DNA from: JBFHER01 sp041584055
GTDB lineage: Bacteria > Bacteroidota > Bacteroidia > Bacteroidales > UBA5342
NCBI GenBank assembly: GCA_041584055.1
Contig: JBFHER010000089.1
Coordinates: 1-13,058 of the forward strand
Length of the DNA stretch: 13,058 nucleotides
Direction of reading: 5' to 3'
In this document: one piece after another, positions 1-7,596 of the stretch
Numbering within the stretch: position 1 is the stretch's first letter
How the letters are laid out: every line of letters starts with the position of its first letter
Program-made: the position numbers and the translations under genes
The notes under the pieces: generated by a model
Seen by the model: only the letters and a program-made list of their open reading frames with translations
Told to the model about the DNA's origin: nothing
Database searches by the model: none

Positions 1-11
1 ATCAAAAAGTT

Positions 12-725
12 ATGAGAAATAAAGCTAAATATATCACCCTGGTCCTGGTCAGCATCGTTTTGTTATATTCCAATCCAGGCTTCACACAAAAGATCAACGA
101 AGCTCAGGAGCCAAAGTTGATAGGTAAAAAAGTGATCAACCTGCTACCGGATAATTCATTAGATGTCTGGAACATACCTTCAGAAAACTGGTCTTTAGAA
201 GAAGGGCTTCTTGTTGGAAATACTGGGAATAAAGTTTTGGATAAGCCAGAGTGGATAAATACAAAACAACAATTCGATGATTTTGAGTTCACCTGCGAAA
301 TGCGATTAACCGGAGATAATAAAAGAAATACAGGGATTTATTTCAGGGTGAATATGATTGATTTTGTAGAAAAACGATCAAAAAAACAATACAAAGCAGC
401 ATCGGGCTATGAATTTGATGCCGCTTTTCATAATCCGGGAAAACGGAACGTTCGTGGTTCGCTGGGCGATTGGTATGCCCGACCTTCTTTACGAATTTTG
501 CCGGATCAGGATATCATCAACCCGGTGTATAAGGAAGAAGATTGGAACCGCTATACCATTCGCGTTCGCGGTAACCGGATTGAGTATTGGCTAAATGGTA
601 TTAAAATTATCGACTTTACTGACCATGATCCTAAAGCGTCCCGCAGGGGATTTATCGGTTTTCAAATTCACGATGGCACCGTAATGAAGGTGGAGTACCG
701 CAATATTCGTGTACTTCCGCTATAA
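12..725 (+). CDS. Secreted DUF1080 (3-keto-disaccharide hydrolase family) protein
   Basis: A 237-residue protein with an N-terminal signal peptide (basic MRNK, hydrophobic core to about residue 23, likely cleavage near GFTQ). The rest is one DUF1080/PF06439 concanavalin-like beta-sandwich. Family landmarks seen are FEFTCEMRL (91-99), NTGIYFR (106-112), GYEFDAAFH (132-140), DWNRY (177-181), WLNG (193-196), GFIGFQIH (213-220) and the closing VEYRNIRVLPL (227-237). The length fits a single-domain member. Characterised relatives act on 3-keto-glycosides, but many members are of unknown activity, so the reaction here is inferred from family only. It is probably periplasmic. Its stop overlaps the start of the GH29 gene by one base (TAATG), suggesting translational coupling. 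The start is preceded by only 11 bases in the window with no ribosome-binding site; Bacteroidota often lack one. The fold assignment is firm, the substrate unknown. Confidence 0.85.
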   Translation: MRNKAKYITLVLVSIVLLYSNPGFTQKINEAQEPKLIGKKVINLLPDNSLDVWNIPSENWSLEEGLLVGNTGNKVLDKPEWINTKQQFDDFEFTCEMRLTGDNKRNTGIYFRVNMIDFVEKRSKKQYKAASGYEFDAAFHNPGKRNVRGSLGDWYARPSLRILPDQDIINPVYKEEDWNRYTIRVRGNRIEYWLNGIKIIDFTDHDPKASRRGFIGFQIHDGTVMKVEYRNIRVLPL

Positions 726-2575
726 TGAAAGGAGAAATAGGTATGAAAAAAATGAAGTCAAAAACAATTAAAGCTGTTGCAGTACTGATTTTTTGCACCA
801 CGGCTTTGTCTCATGCCCAAAACCCAATGTCGAAAGCAGACAGCACCTTACAATGGTTCAAAGGCGCTAAATTTGGCATGTTCATTCATTTTGATGTAAA
901 TAGGAGAGATCCGGCTAGTTGGAATCCTCAAAATTTGGATACCGATGAATGGGTTCGTATAGCCAAACAGGCGGGGATGAAGTACATAGTGCCAACTACA
1001 CACCAATCATCCTACATCCAAATGTGGGATTCAAAAATATCGAAAAGGGATGTTGTAGATGAGACTCCCTTCAGGCAACCATATCTAAAGGAGCTATCAG
1101 AATCATGTAAAGCAGAGGGGCTGCGTATGGGAGCCTATTATGCCATTGCTGATCCGGGGAATCCATTGTATAATGAAGCGGAAGTAGGTGGGGAGATTAG
1201 GCCTTATGTACAGTATTTGCATGCTGTAATCAATGAGCTCTGTGAATTGCACGAACCCATCCTTATTTGGTTCGATGCTTCGCGCAGGTTCAACCATCCA
1301 GAACAGAAGAAGCTACTGCGCCAGCAAGACATGGTGGATATGCTTCATTCGTATGGAACACTATCGAACAGCAGATTGGGTGATGATGATGCACAGCGCT
1401 TTGTGGATTACCTGACCATGAATGATAACATGGCTCCGGACTTTAATCTTGGTGTACAATGGGAATCGGCCGTAACCATTACAATGGATGGCTCCTGGCA
1501 TTATGAGTCGGAAGATGCCGAATTGCGTTCAACCAAAGACCTCCTTCATCGGCTTATAAATGCTGCCGGAAATGGGGGGAATTTACTCTTGAACGTAGGA
1601 CCGGATCAGCAGGGGGTTATTCCGATGAACATGGAGGATAGATTGAAAGAAATGGGCGACTGGCTTCAGATAAACGGTGAAGCCATTTATGAAACCAGGC
1701 CTGGACCTTATCCATTCCAAATTAGTTGGGGATCCATCACGCAGCGCAAAGCAGATGAAAATACCCATCTTTATCTGAACGTGGTGGATTGGCCCAAATC
1801 CGGTGAATTCAAATTATTTGGATTAAAAAACACTGTATTGAAAGCTTCCCTCTTAGCTACGGGAGAAGAACTTTCCTTCATTTCGGAATTTGATCCCTTT
1901 ACGGGGGAGAACTTGCTCACAATCAATATTCCCAAAAAACAGCCCGATGATTATGTTTCAGTCATCAAACTACAAATTGCAGGTACTGCGGTAATGGGGC
2001 AGGGCTACCTGCAACTTACCGACGGCAAGGTGCTGTTGGATGCATACAATGCCACCATTCATGATTTGGAATATGTCCCCGAAAAACCGGTAAAAGCAAT
2101 CGATATGAAGATGTTTACCGTGCCAAACAGGCGTCCCTGGCTGCCGGAAGATTACACAGGGCTTTGGGATTATCAAATGTATAAGAAAACTGGCGAAGGA
2201 ATTATGCCGGGCAGGGGACTGACTGTTTCCGGGTTTGATAAAAAGGGACAGGCTTTGAGTTGGGATTTTAAAATTTTTGAACCGGGCAACTACCATGTTG
2301 AAGTAGTTACACTCGTAAACAAGGGGGGCAACTGGAAATCTGATGGTAAAATGCGGGTAAGTGTTGCCGGTCAATCTATAGAAAATCAATTGCATGACGA
2401 CAAACGTGTTGAAACGATTACATTGCCAAAATCCTTGAAACTACATTCCAACATTGGAACAGTAAAAATAGATAATACGGGAATACATACCTTGACACTG
2501 GAAATCAGCTCTGATTTTAAGAATATGCAACCCAGACTGTTTGGTGTCGAACTTGTTCAAACTGATAACAACTAA
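725..2575 (+). CDS. GH29-like alpha-L-fucosidase with two C-terminal beta-sandwich modules
   Basis: A 616-residue exported protein. The GH29 (alpha/beta)8 domain spans about residues 42-325. Seen motifs are GMFIHF (51-56), SW plus EWVRIAKQAGMKYIV (75-89), IWFDAS with the predicted nucleophile D184, QWESAV with candidate acid/base E247, SWHY (257-260) and GNGGNLLLNVGP (282-293). A Fuc_C-like beta-sandwich follows (about 326-420), then a beta-rich domain (about 430-612) with a WDFKIFEPGNYHVEVV stretch typical of carbohydrate-binding-type sandwiches. The usual HHDGF fucose-pocket motif reads HQSSY (93-97), so the second histidine and the DG are lost, and specificity or even activity may differ. 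The start is uncertain: ATG 725 overlaps the previous stop, but ATG 743 is preceded by AAAGGAG eight bases upstream and gives a cleaner signal peptide (MKKMKSK, cleavage near SHAQ). GH29 enzymes are retaining alpha-L-fucosidases; a periplasmic location is inferred. Confidence 0.82.
   Translation: MKGEIGMKKMKSKTIKAVAVLIFCTTALSHAQNPMSKADSTLQWFKGAKFGMFIHFDVNRRDPASWNPQNLDTDEWVRIAKQAGMKYIVPTTHQSSYIQMWDSKISKRDVVDETPFRQPYLKELSESCKAEGLRMGAYYAIADPGNPLYNEAEVGGEIRPYVQYLHAVINELCELHEPILIWFDASRRFNHPEQKKLLRQQDMVDMLHSYGTLSNSRLGDDDAQRFVDYLTMNDNMAPDFNLGVQWESAVTITMDGSWHYESEDAELRSTKDLLHRLINAAGNGGNLLLNVGPDQQGVIPMNMEDRLKEMGDWLQINGEAIYETRPGPYPFQISWGSITQRKADENTHLYLNVVDWPKSGEFKLFGLKNTVLKASLLATGEELSFISEFDPFTGENLLTINIPKKQPDDYVSVIKLQIAGTAVMGQGYLQLTDGKVLLDAYNATIHDLEYVPEKPVKAIDMKMFTVPNRRPWLPEDYTGLWDYQMYKKTGEGIMPGRGLTVSGFDKKGQALSWDFKIFEPGNYHVEVVTLVNKGGNWKSDGKMRVSVAGQSIENQLHDDKRVETITLPKSLKLHSNIGTVKIDNTGIHTLTLEISSDFKNMQPRLFGVELVQTDNN
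728..734 (+). promoter_or_regulatory. Possible Shine-Dalgarno for the GH29 start at 743
   Basis: AAAGGAG lies eight bases before ATG 743, inside the annotated N-terminus of the GH29 gene. It would move the start six codons downstream. Such strong matches to the 16S tail are not usual in Bacteroidota, so it may be chance; codons for Lys-Gly-Glu produce the same bases. Confidence 0.35.
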
Positions 2576-2587
2576 CGAAATTATGAT

Positions 2588-3694
2588 ATGAACGCTAATC
2601 AGGATACCTTTAAAATTAAATGGACTTTTTACTTACTACTGGTTGTATTGCTGACCTTTTCAGCATGCGAATCAAGCCAAACCATAGAGCTTTATGTTTC
2701 TGTTGAGGGAAACGATGGGGCTGGTGGAAGCATAACGGAACCTTTTGCAACAATTCTTAAAGCCGTTGACGCCGTTCACAAATTACGTAAAAATGGCAAT
2801 TCCAATCCCGCAATCGTCTTCCTCCGCGACGGACGCCATCAATTGAACCAAACCTTGGTTTTGGGAATTGTGGATGGTTCGCCAGCGCCATCAGAATTAA
2901 TACCGCTTGAGAAATACGGGGCAGGGCAATCAGGAGATCAGGCCTATATAACATTTGCTGCATTTCCCGGAAAGCATCCTGTTGTAAGTTCAGGCATTCC
3001 GCTTACGAGATGGAAATTATTGGAAACACCGCCTTCTGAATTGCCTGAAAAAGTAGCCGGTAAGGTTTGTGGGGCCGATATACCTGAAGGCCTGGATCGG
3101 TTTTACACACTTTACGATTCCACGGGGCGTTTGAATCGTGCGAGGGATGCCGGGTTTTCACCTGTCCAACCCGGTGGCCACAGAACCTCGAATTTCCCAA
3201 GTGGAAGTTTGAAAAATTGGGATAATATTTCAGATGTGGAAATTCAGATCAGACCATCTCGTGCATGGGTGGTGAATATGCTTCCGCTCGCATATGTTGA
3301 TGAATCGGCAGGTATAGCCAAAACCAGTGTTTCGGCAACTTATATTCAATATCCGGTAAACGGGGCAAAGGTTTACCACAATATAATCATTTCTAATCCC
3401 GAAGGTGGCGTGGCTCATGGCGAGATAGCCAAAAGCCAGTCTGGTGCATACCGACCCAACATTGAGGAAACAGAAATGGATTCCAACTTGTATTATCATT
3501 CAACAAATCATACCTGGGTGGATGAACACCTGAAAAGAATGCGCGCAATCGGTAAAGAGAAGGCCAGTCTTTTGGCCGACCCCATGTTTAAAGACCCTGC
3601 TAATGGGGATTTTGGTTTCAAAGAAGGAAGTCCTGCGCTGGCTTTGGGTATTGAAGAACTGGATGTTTCGAAAATGGGATTATTGGTTAAGTAA
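2588..3694 (+). CDS. GH141-type beta-helix lipoprotein lacking its helix core (in-frame internal deletion)
   Basis: A 368-residue lipoprotein precursor (lipobox LTFSAC, acylated C27). Residues 32-252 match the N-terminal part of the 749-residue protein at 9516-11765 (shared YVSVEGND, GSITEPFA, ADIPEGLD, KNWDN, VSATY). Residues 253-368 match that protein's last 115 residues (GARVY/GAKVY, NIEETEMDSNLYYH, IGKEKAS, DGSPAL/EGSPAL). The roughly 384 residues between, which hold the right-handed beta-helix repeats and presumably the active site, are missing, yet the reading frame is intact. It therefore probably cannot act as a GH141 hydrolase. It may be a decayed paralogue or a retained non-catalytic surface protein. 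It starts 12 bases after the GH29 stop and probably shares its transcript. The relationship is seen directly in the two proteins; the loss of function is inferred. Confidence 0.75.
   Translation: MNANQDTFKIKWTFYLLLVVLLTFSACESSQTIELYVSVEGNDGAGGSITEPFATILKAVDAVHKLRKNGNSNPAIVFLRDGRHQLNQTLVLGIVDGSPAPSELIPLEKYGAGQSGDQAYITFAAFPGKHPVVSSGIPLTRWKLLETPPSELPEKVAGKVCGADIPEGLDRFYTLYDSTGRLNRARDAGFSPVQPGGHRTSNFPSGSLKNWDNISDVEIQIRPSRAWVVNMLPLAYVDESAGIAKTSVSATYIQYPVNGAKVYHNIIISNPEGGVAHGEIAKSQSGAYRPNIEETEMDSNLYYHSTNHTWVDEHLKRMRAIGKEKASLLADPMFKDPANGDFGFKEGSPALALGIEELDVSKMGLLVK
3338..3343 (+). other. Junction of the in-frame internal deletion
   Basis: The codons for T251-Y252 are where homology to the intact paralogue jumps. 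Left of here the protein follows that paralogue up to T249-Y250 (ending at 10265). Right of here it follows from S633-Y634 (11412-11417) onward, without a gap. Both parental points end in a Tyr TAT codon (CTTAT and GCTAT), which leaves a short microhomology at the joint. The intact copy's segment 10266-11417 (1152 bases, 384 codons) has no counterpart. Confidence 0.75.
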
Positions 3695-3736
3695 ACGCAT
3701 CCAGAGGGTAAACGTCAACTAGTACAAGATACAATA

Positions 3737-6409
3737 ATGAACAAGGTAAAATTTAGTATGAGTCTGATGAGGAAATATAATCTGAAAAAAATATTCGTCA
3801 TTTCATTTACGGCCATTCTTTCATTTTCGAGCGTATCGGCGAAAGAATCACCAGGTGTAAAACAAGAAAAGTCACTGCGCCTTTGGTACAACGAACCTGC
3901 CCCTGACAGTGATGAGGGGTGGGCAGATCGTTCCATCCCCATGGGAAATGGCTATATGGGGGTTAATGTGTTTGGGGGTACGGCAACAGAGCGGCTTCAA
4001 ATCACCGAGAACAGCCTTTACAGTTCGGAGGTGGGGGGTGGATTCCGCCACGGAGGACTGAACAACTTTGCGGAGGTTTACATTGATTTTGGCCATCATA
4101 ACACCAGCAATTACATGCGGCACCTGAACCTGGATGAAGGCGTTTCCAGTGTTACCTATGTATCTGATGGCATTGAATATACAAGGGAATATTTTACCAG
4201 TTATCCTGATAAGGTGATGGTAATCCGATTTAGTACATCAAAAGCGGGTAAGCTATCTTTCACCCTTCGCCCAAGCATTCCTTTTATGGATAAAGAAAAA
4301 TCAGGAACCGTAGTGGCAAAAGGCAATACAATTACTTTATCCGGTGTTATGCATTATTATAACATAAAATATGAAGGCCAGTTTAAAGTGATTCCAGAGG
4401 GTGGCACGATAAAGGCAACAGAAAATGGTACGCTCACCATTTCAGGCGCTGACCGGGCGGTCATTCTAATTGCTATCGGTACCAATTACAAAGTCGATTC
4501 CCAGATATTCCTGACCGAGGATGCAAGCAAAAAGCTTGCAGCTTTTCCCGATCCGCATGAAAAGGTAAGTAAGTATTTGAGCGATGCTGCAGCAAAATCG
4601 TATAAGGAATTAATGGCCAACCACCAGGCCGACTATCAAGAGCTTTACAACAGGGTGAACTTCGATCTTGGCGCTTCAGAACCTGAAATTCCAACCGATG
4701 AGTTGGTCGATGCTTATCCCGAAGGTAAATCAAGCAGGTACCTGGAGGAGCTTGCCTTCCAATTTGGACGCTATATGCTGATCTGCTCTTCCCGGAAAGG
4801 CACACTTCCACCACATTTGCAAGGGATATGGAACGTATATAAAGAAGCCCCCTGGGCATCACAGTATCTGCACGATACAAACGTGCAAATGGCCTATGCG
4901 CCCGTCTTTTCAACTAATTTACCGGAGTTGTTTGAGTCCTATGTTGACTATTTCAGGTCGTTCCAACCCCGTCAGCATTTGTATGCTACGCAATATGTTG
5001 AGCAGTACAATCCTTCGCAACTTGATCCGAATGGGGATAATGGTTGGTCAGGGCCTTTCTGGAGCAATCCGTATAATGTTCCGGGGAGATCCCGTGTTGC
5101 CGGTTTTGGTACAGGTTCATGGATTGGTCTGATGTTCTGGGATTATTACGATTTCACGCGCGATGAGTCTCTTCTGAAAGATAAGGTGTATCCCGTGATT
5201 TACGAACAGGCCAACTTCGTGTCCCGTTTCGTTCAACCCATTGATGGGGCTTTGTTGGCCAAGCCTTCATCATCGCCGGAACAAAAGATTAGGGATACAA
5301 TAGGTACTACCTTCGATCAGCAAATGTTCTACGAGAACCATCACAATACGCTAAAGGCAGCAGAAATTCTAGGTCGTTCCGATGACCGTTTAAACAAGTA
5401 TCAAAAGCAGCTTTCCTTATTGGATCCGATTCAGGTGGGAAAATCAGGGCATATCAAGGAATTTCGTCAGGAGGATTTTTATGGGGAGATTGGCGATCCC
5501 AATCACAGACACAACTCTATGCTACTGGGCCTATATCCAGGCCAATTGATCAACAACACAACCCCTGCCTGGCTGGATGCCGCGAAGGTAAGCCTGGTTA
5601 AACGCACCCATAAAAGCCATATTGGATGGTCGCGAGCGGAGAAGATTGCCATGTGGGCAAGAGCTCAGGATGGCGAAGAGGCTTACACGTATTACCAGGA
5701 GTTGTTGAGTGGGAACTTCATGCATAACTTGTTCAACGACCACAGAGGCGGCCACTTATTCCAGGCTGATGGAAACTATGGAGCAACGGCCGGAGTTGCT
5801 GAGATGCTTATGCAGAGTCAGGATTATGTGGTGGCGCCTTTAGCAGCATTACCGGAAGCATGGTCGGACGGTAGTTACCGTGGCTTGTTGGCACGTGGTA
5901 ATTTTGAAGTTTCTGCGCAATGGTCTAAAGGGCATGCTGAAAAATTGGAAGTATTGTCAAAATCAGGAGGGAAATTGGAGTTGAGGTATCCTAATATAGC
6001 CAGGGCAGTAGTTAAAACGTCTGCAGGTGAGGACCTAGATTTCGTTGCCAGGAATGAGGATCAAATTAGTTTAGAGACAAGCCAGGGTCAAACTGTTGTC
6101 ATAACAAAGATCCCTGCTTTTCGTCCGGTTATGGCTCCTGAAAATCTGAAAATTGTTGGTCATACAACAAACGATCAAGTGGAATTTACCTGGGATGCCA
6201 GTGCTGATGCTACGTCGTATAAATTGTATCGTGCAGTGGGTAATAAACCTGATTATGAATTGATTGCTATAAATGTAAAAGACTCGGGTTTCGTTTATAA
6301 AAGCGCAGATCTGAAACAGTTTAGTCAAGTGACGTTTAAGGTTACAGCAGTTCGAGCTGATGGACGTGAGAGCAAAGAGGGGAGTACGGTAATTTGGTTT
6401 AAGCCCTAA
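3737..6409 (+). CDS. GH95 alpha-L-fucosidase/alpha-L-galactosidase with C-terminal FnIII-like domain
   Basis: An 890-residue exported protein. Residues 47-310 form the N-terminal GH95 beta-domain (LRLWYNEPA 47-55, SIPMGNGYMG 66-75, VFGGTATERLQITENSLY 78-95). Residues about 330-710 form the (alpha/alpha)6 barrel (LQGIWN 361-366, KPSSSPE 509-515, QADGNYGATAGVAEML 676-691). By analogy with Bifidobacterium AfcA the general acid is E515 and the base D678. The Asn-x-Asn pair that supports the base in that enzyme reads D380-x-N382 here. A beta domain follows, then an FnIII-like module (about 800-888). GH95 enzymes invert and release terminal alpha-L-fucose or L-galactose. The signal peptide ends near SVSAK (35). 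ATG 3767, giving MRKYNLKKIF, may be the true start because it yields a more ordinary signal peptide. It lies 42 bases after the beta-helix gene and one base before the next GH29. Length is slightly above family norm because of the FnIII domain. Confidence 0.9.
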   Translation: MNKVKFSMSLMRKYNLKKIFVISFTAILSFSSVSAKESPGVKQEKSLRLWYNEPAPDSDEGWADRSIPMGNGYMGVNVFGGTATERLQITENSLYSSEVGGGFRHGGLNNFAEVYIDFGHHNTSNYMRHLNLDEGVSSVTYVSDGIEYTREYFTSYPDKVMVIRFSTSKAGKLSFTLRPSIPFMDKEKSGTVVAKGNTITLSGVMHYYNIKYEGQFKVIPEGGTIKATENGTLTISGADRAVILIAIGTNYKVDSQIFLTEDASKKLAAFPDPHEKVSKYLSDAAAKSYKELMANHQADYQELYNRVNFDLGASEPEIPTDELVDAYPEGKSSRYLEELAFQFGRYMLICSSRKGTLPPHLQGIWNVYKEAPWASQYLHDTNVQMAYAPVFSTNLPELFESYVDYFRSFQPRQHLYATQYVEQYNPSQLDPNGDNGWSGPFWSNPYNVPGRSRVAGFGTGSWIGLMFWDYYDFTRDESLLKDKVYPVIYEQANFVSRFVQPIDGALLAKPSSSPEQKIRDTIGTTFDQQMFYENHHNTLKAAEILGRSDDRLNKYQKQLSLLDPIQVGKSGHIKEFRQEDFYGEIGDPNHRHNSMLLGLYPGQLINNTTPAWLDAAKVSLVKRTHKSHIGWSRAEKIAMWARAQDGEEAYTYYQELLSGNFMHNLFNDHRGGHLFQADGNYGATAGVAEMLMQSQDYVVAPLAALPEAWSDGSYRGLLARGNFEVSAQWSKGHAEKLEVLSKSGGKLELRYPNIARAVVKTSAGEDLDFVARNEDQISLETSQGQTVVITKIPAFRPVMAPENLKIVGHTTNDQVEFTWDASADATSYKLYRAVGNKPDYELIAINVKDSGFVYKSADLKQFSQVTFKVTAVRADGRESKEGSTVIWFKP

Positions 6410-6410
6410 A

Positions 6411-7571
6411 ATGATTTATTTAATGAGCAAAGATATATTGAACAGAAAATTATCTAATACGAGAAAACACGATGGTATTAAGCATGCGTTCATAGTTGTG
6501 TCGGTCTTTTTTATGGCCTTTACCGGATGCAATAAATCAGAGGTTCCTTCGTACCTTAAAGCTTACGAAGAAACTTACTGTGAAAATCCAAGAGAAGCTG
6601 CCATAGAGTGGTTTGAAAATGCAGAATTTGGAATGTTTATTCATTATGGTTTGTATAGTTTAGCAGAAGGATACTGGGGTGATGTGCACTTTAAACCCGC
6701 CGAATGGGTGCAGCTAAGGGCTAAGATCAGACCGGCAGAATACGCAAAACTGGCGGATCAATTCACTGCTGAAAATTTTGATGCCGACTTTATAACCGAT
6801 TTGGCCGTAGATGCAGGCATGGAATACATTAATATTACAACACGGCATCACGATGGATTTTGCCTTTGGGACTCAGAGTTTACTGATTTTAAAAGCACCA
6901 ACAGCGCTGCAAAACGCGACCTTGTTGCGGAGCTGGCTGAGCAATGTCAAAAAAAAGGACTGGGTTTATTTTTCTACTATTCGCACGGACGCGACTGGAA
7001 ACATCCGCACGCACCTAATCGTGATGAGTGGGGAGGAAATCCAAGACCTGCTTATGAACCACCAGAAGAATCCTATAAATATGGCGATGAACACGATCTT
7101 GACTTATATGTAGAGTTTATGAAGAATCAAATTTCAGAATTGCTTACCAGGTATGGCCCAGTGGCTGGAATATGGCTCGATGGCGCTGCCGTTCCTAAAT
7201 CACGCCCCGATGCCAGTGAAAAATTTAAATTGCAGGAGCTTTACGATCACATCCATGCACTGCAACCTCAGGTGTTGGTTTCGTACAAACAAGGGATACT
7301 GGGGACCGAAGATTTCAAAGCGCCTGAACGCCATTTTAATGGAGAATCGGATGTGCCATTGGAGATTTGCAACACCATGCAACCGTATGCCTGGGGATAC
7401 GACAGGGACAATGACGTAGGGCATAAAACACCCGATGAAGTGATGGAAATGCTTGCACACACAAAAAAAATGAAAGCCAACTTATTACTAAACATTGGCC
7501 CCTTGCCCGATGGCTCGGTTTTCCCCGATGATGTTACCACCTTGAGGGAAGTAGGAAACCGATTAGATTAA
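6411..7571 (+). CDS. Compact GH29 alpha-L-fucosidase lipoprotein
   Basis: A 386-residue lipoprotein precursor: the hydrophobic segment ends in FTGC with predicted acylated C40. The rest is essentially one GH29 catalytic domain. Seen are GMFIHYG (74-80, H78), PAEWVQL (96-102), TRHHDGFCLWDS (144-155, fucose-binding H146 and H147), RDLVAEL (169-175), FYYSHGRDW (188-196), GIWLDG with predicted nucleophile D257, the LEICNT motif with candidate acid/base E318, and NLLLNIGPLPDGS (357-369). The protein stops right after EVGNRLD, so no Fuc_C beta-sandwich is present. Unlike the GH29 at 725, its sugar pocket is canonical, so it is the safer alpha-L-fucosidase call. The start follows the GH95 stop by one base; ATG 6423 (MSKDIL) is an equally good start. 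A surface or periplasm-facing membrane anchor is inferred from the lipobox. Confidence 0.9.
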   Translation: MIYLMSKDILNRKLSNTRKHDGIKHAFIVVSVFFMAFTGCNKSEVPSYLKAYEETYCENPREAAIEWFENAEFGMFIHYGLYSLAEGYWGDVHFKPAEWVQLRAKIRPAEYAKLADQFTAENFDADFITDLAVDAGMEYINITTRHHDGFCLWDSEFTDFKSTNSAAKRDLVAELAEQCQKKGLGLFFYYSHGRDWKHPHAPNRDEWGGNPRPAYEPPEESYKYGDEHDLDLYVEFMKNQISELLTRYGPVAGIWLDGAAVPKSRPDASEKFKLQELYDHIHALQPQVLVSYKQGILGTEDFKAPERHFNGESDVPLEICNTMQPYAWGYDRDNDVGHKTPDEVMEMLAHTKKMKANLLLNIGPLPDGSVFPDDVTTLREVGNRLD

Positions 7572-7596
7572 TATAAAATTAAAAATTCGATAAAAT

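Noticed and set aside
1970..2395. Antisense open frame of 141 codons within the GH29 gene
   Set aside because: It lies entirely inside a well-supported coding region, shows no recognisable motif and has the composition expected of a reverse-strand shadow.
6411..7571. Possible C-terminal truncation of the compact GH29
   Set aside because: The protein ends at the usual end of the catalytic barrel (EVGNRLD), and GH29 proteins without a Fuc_C domain are common; nothing after the stop resembles the missing domain.
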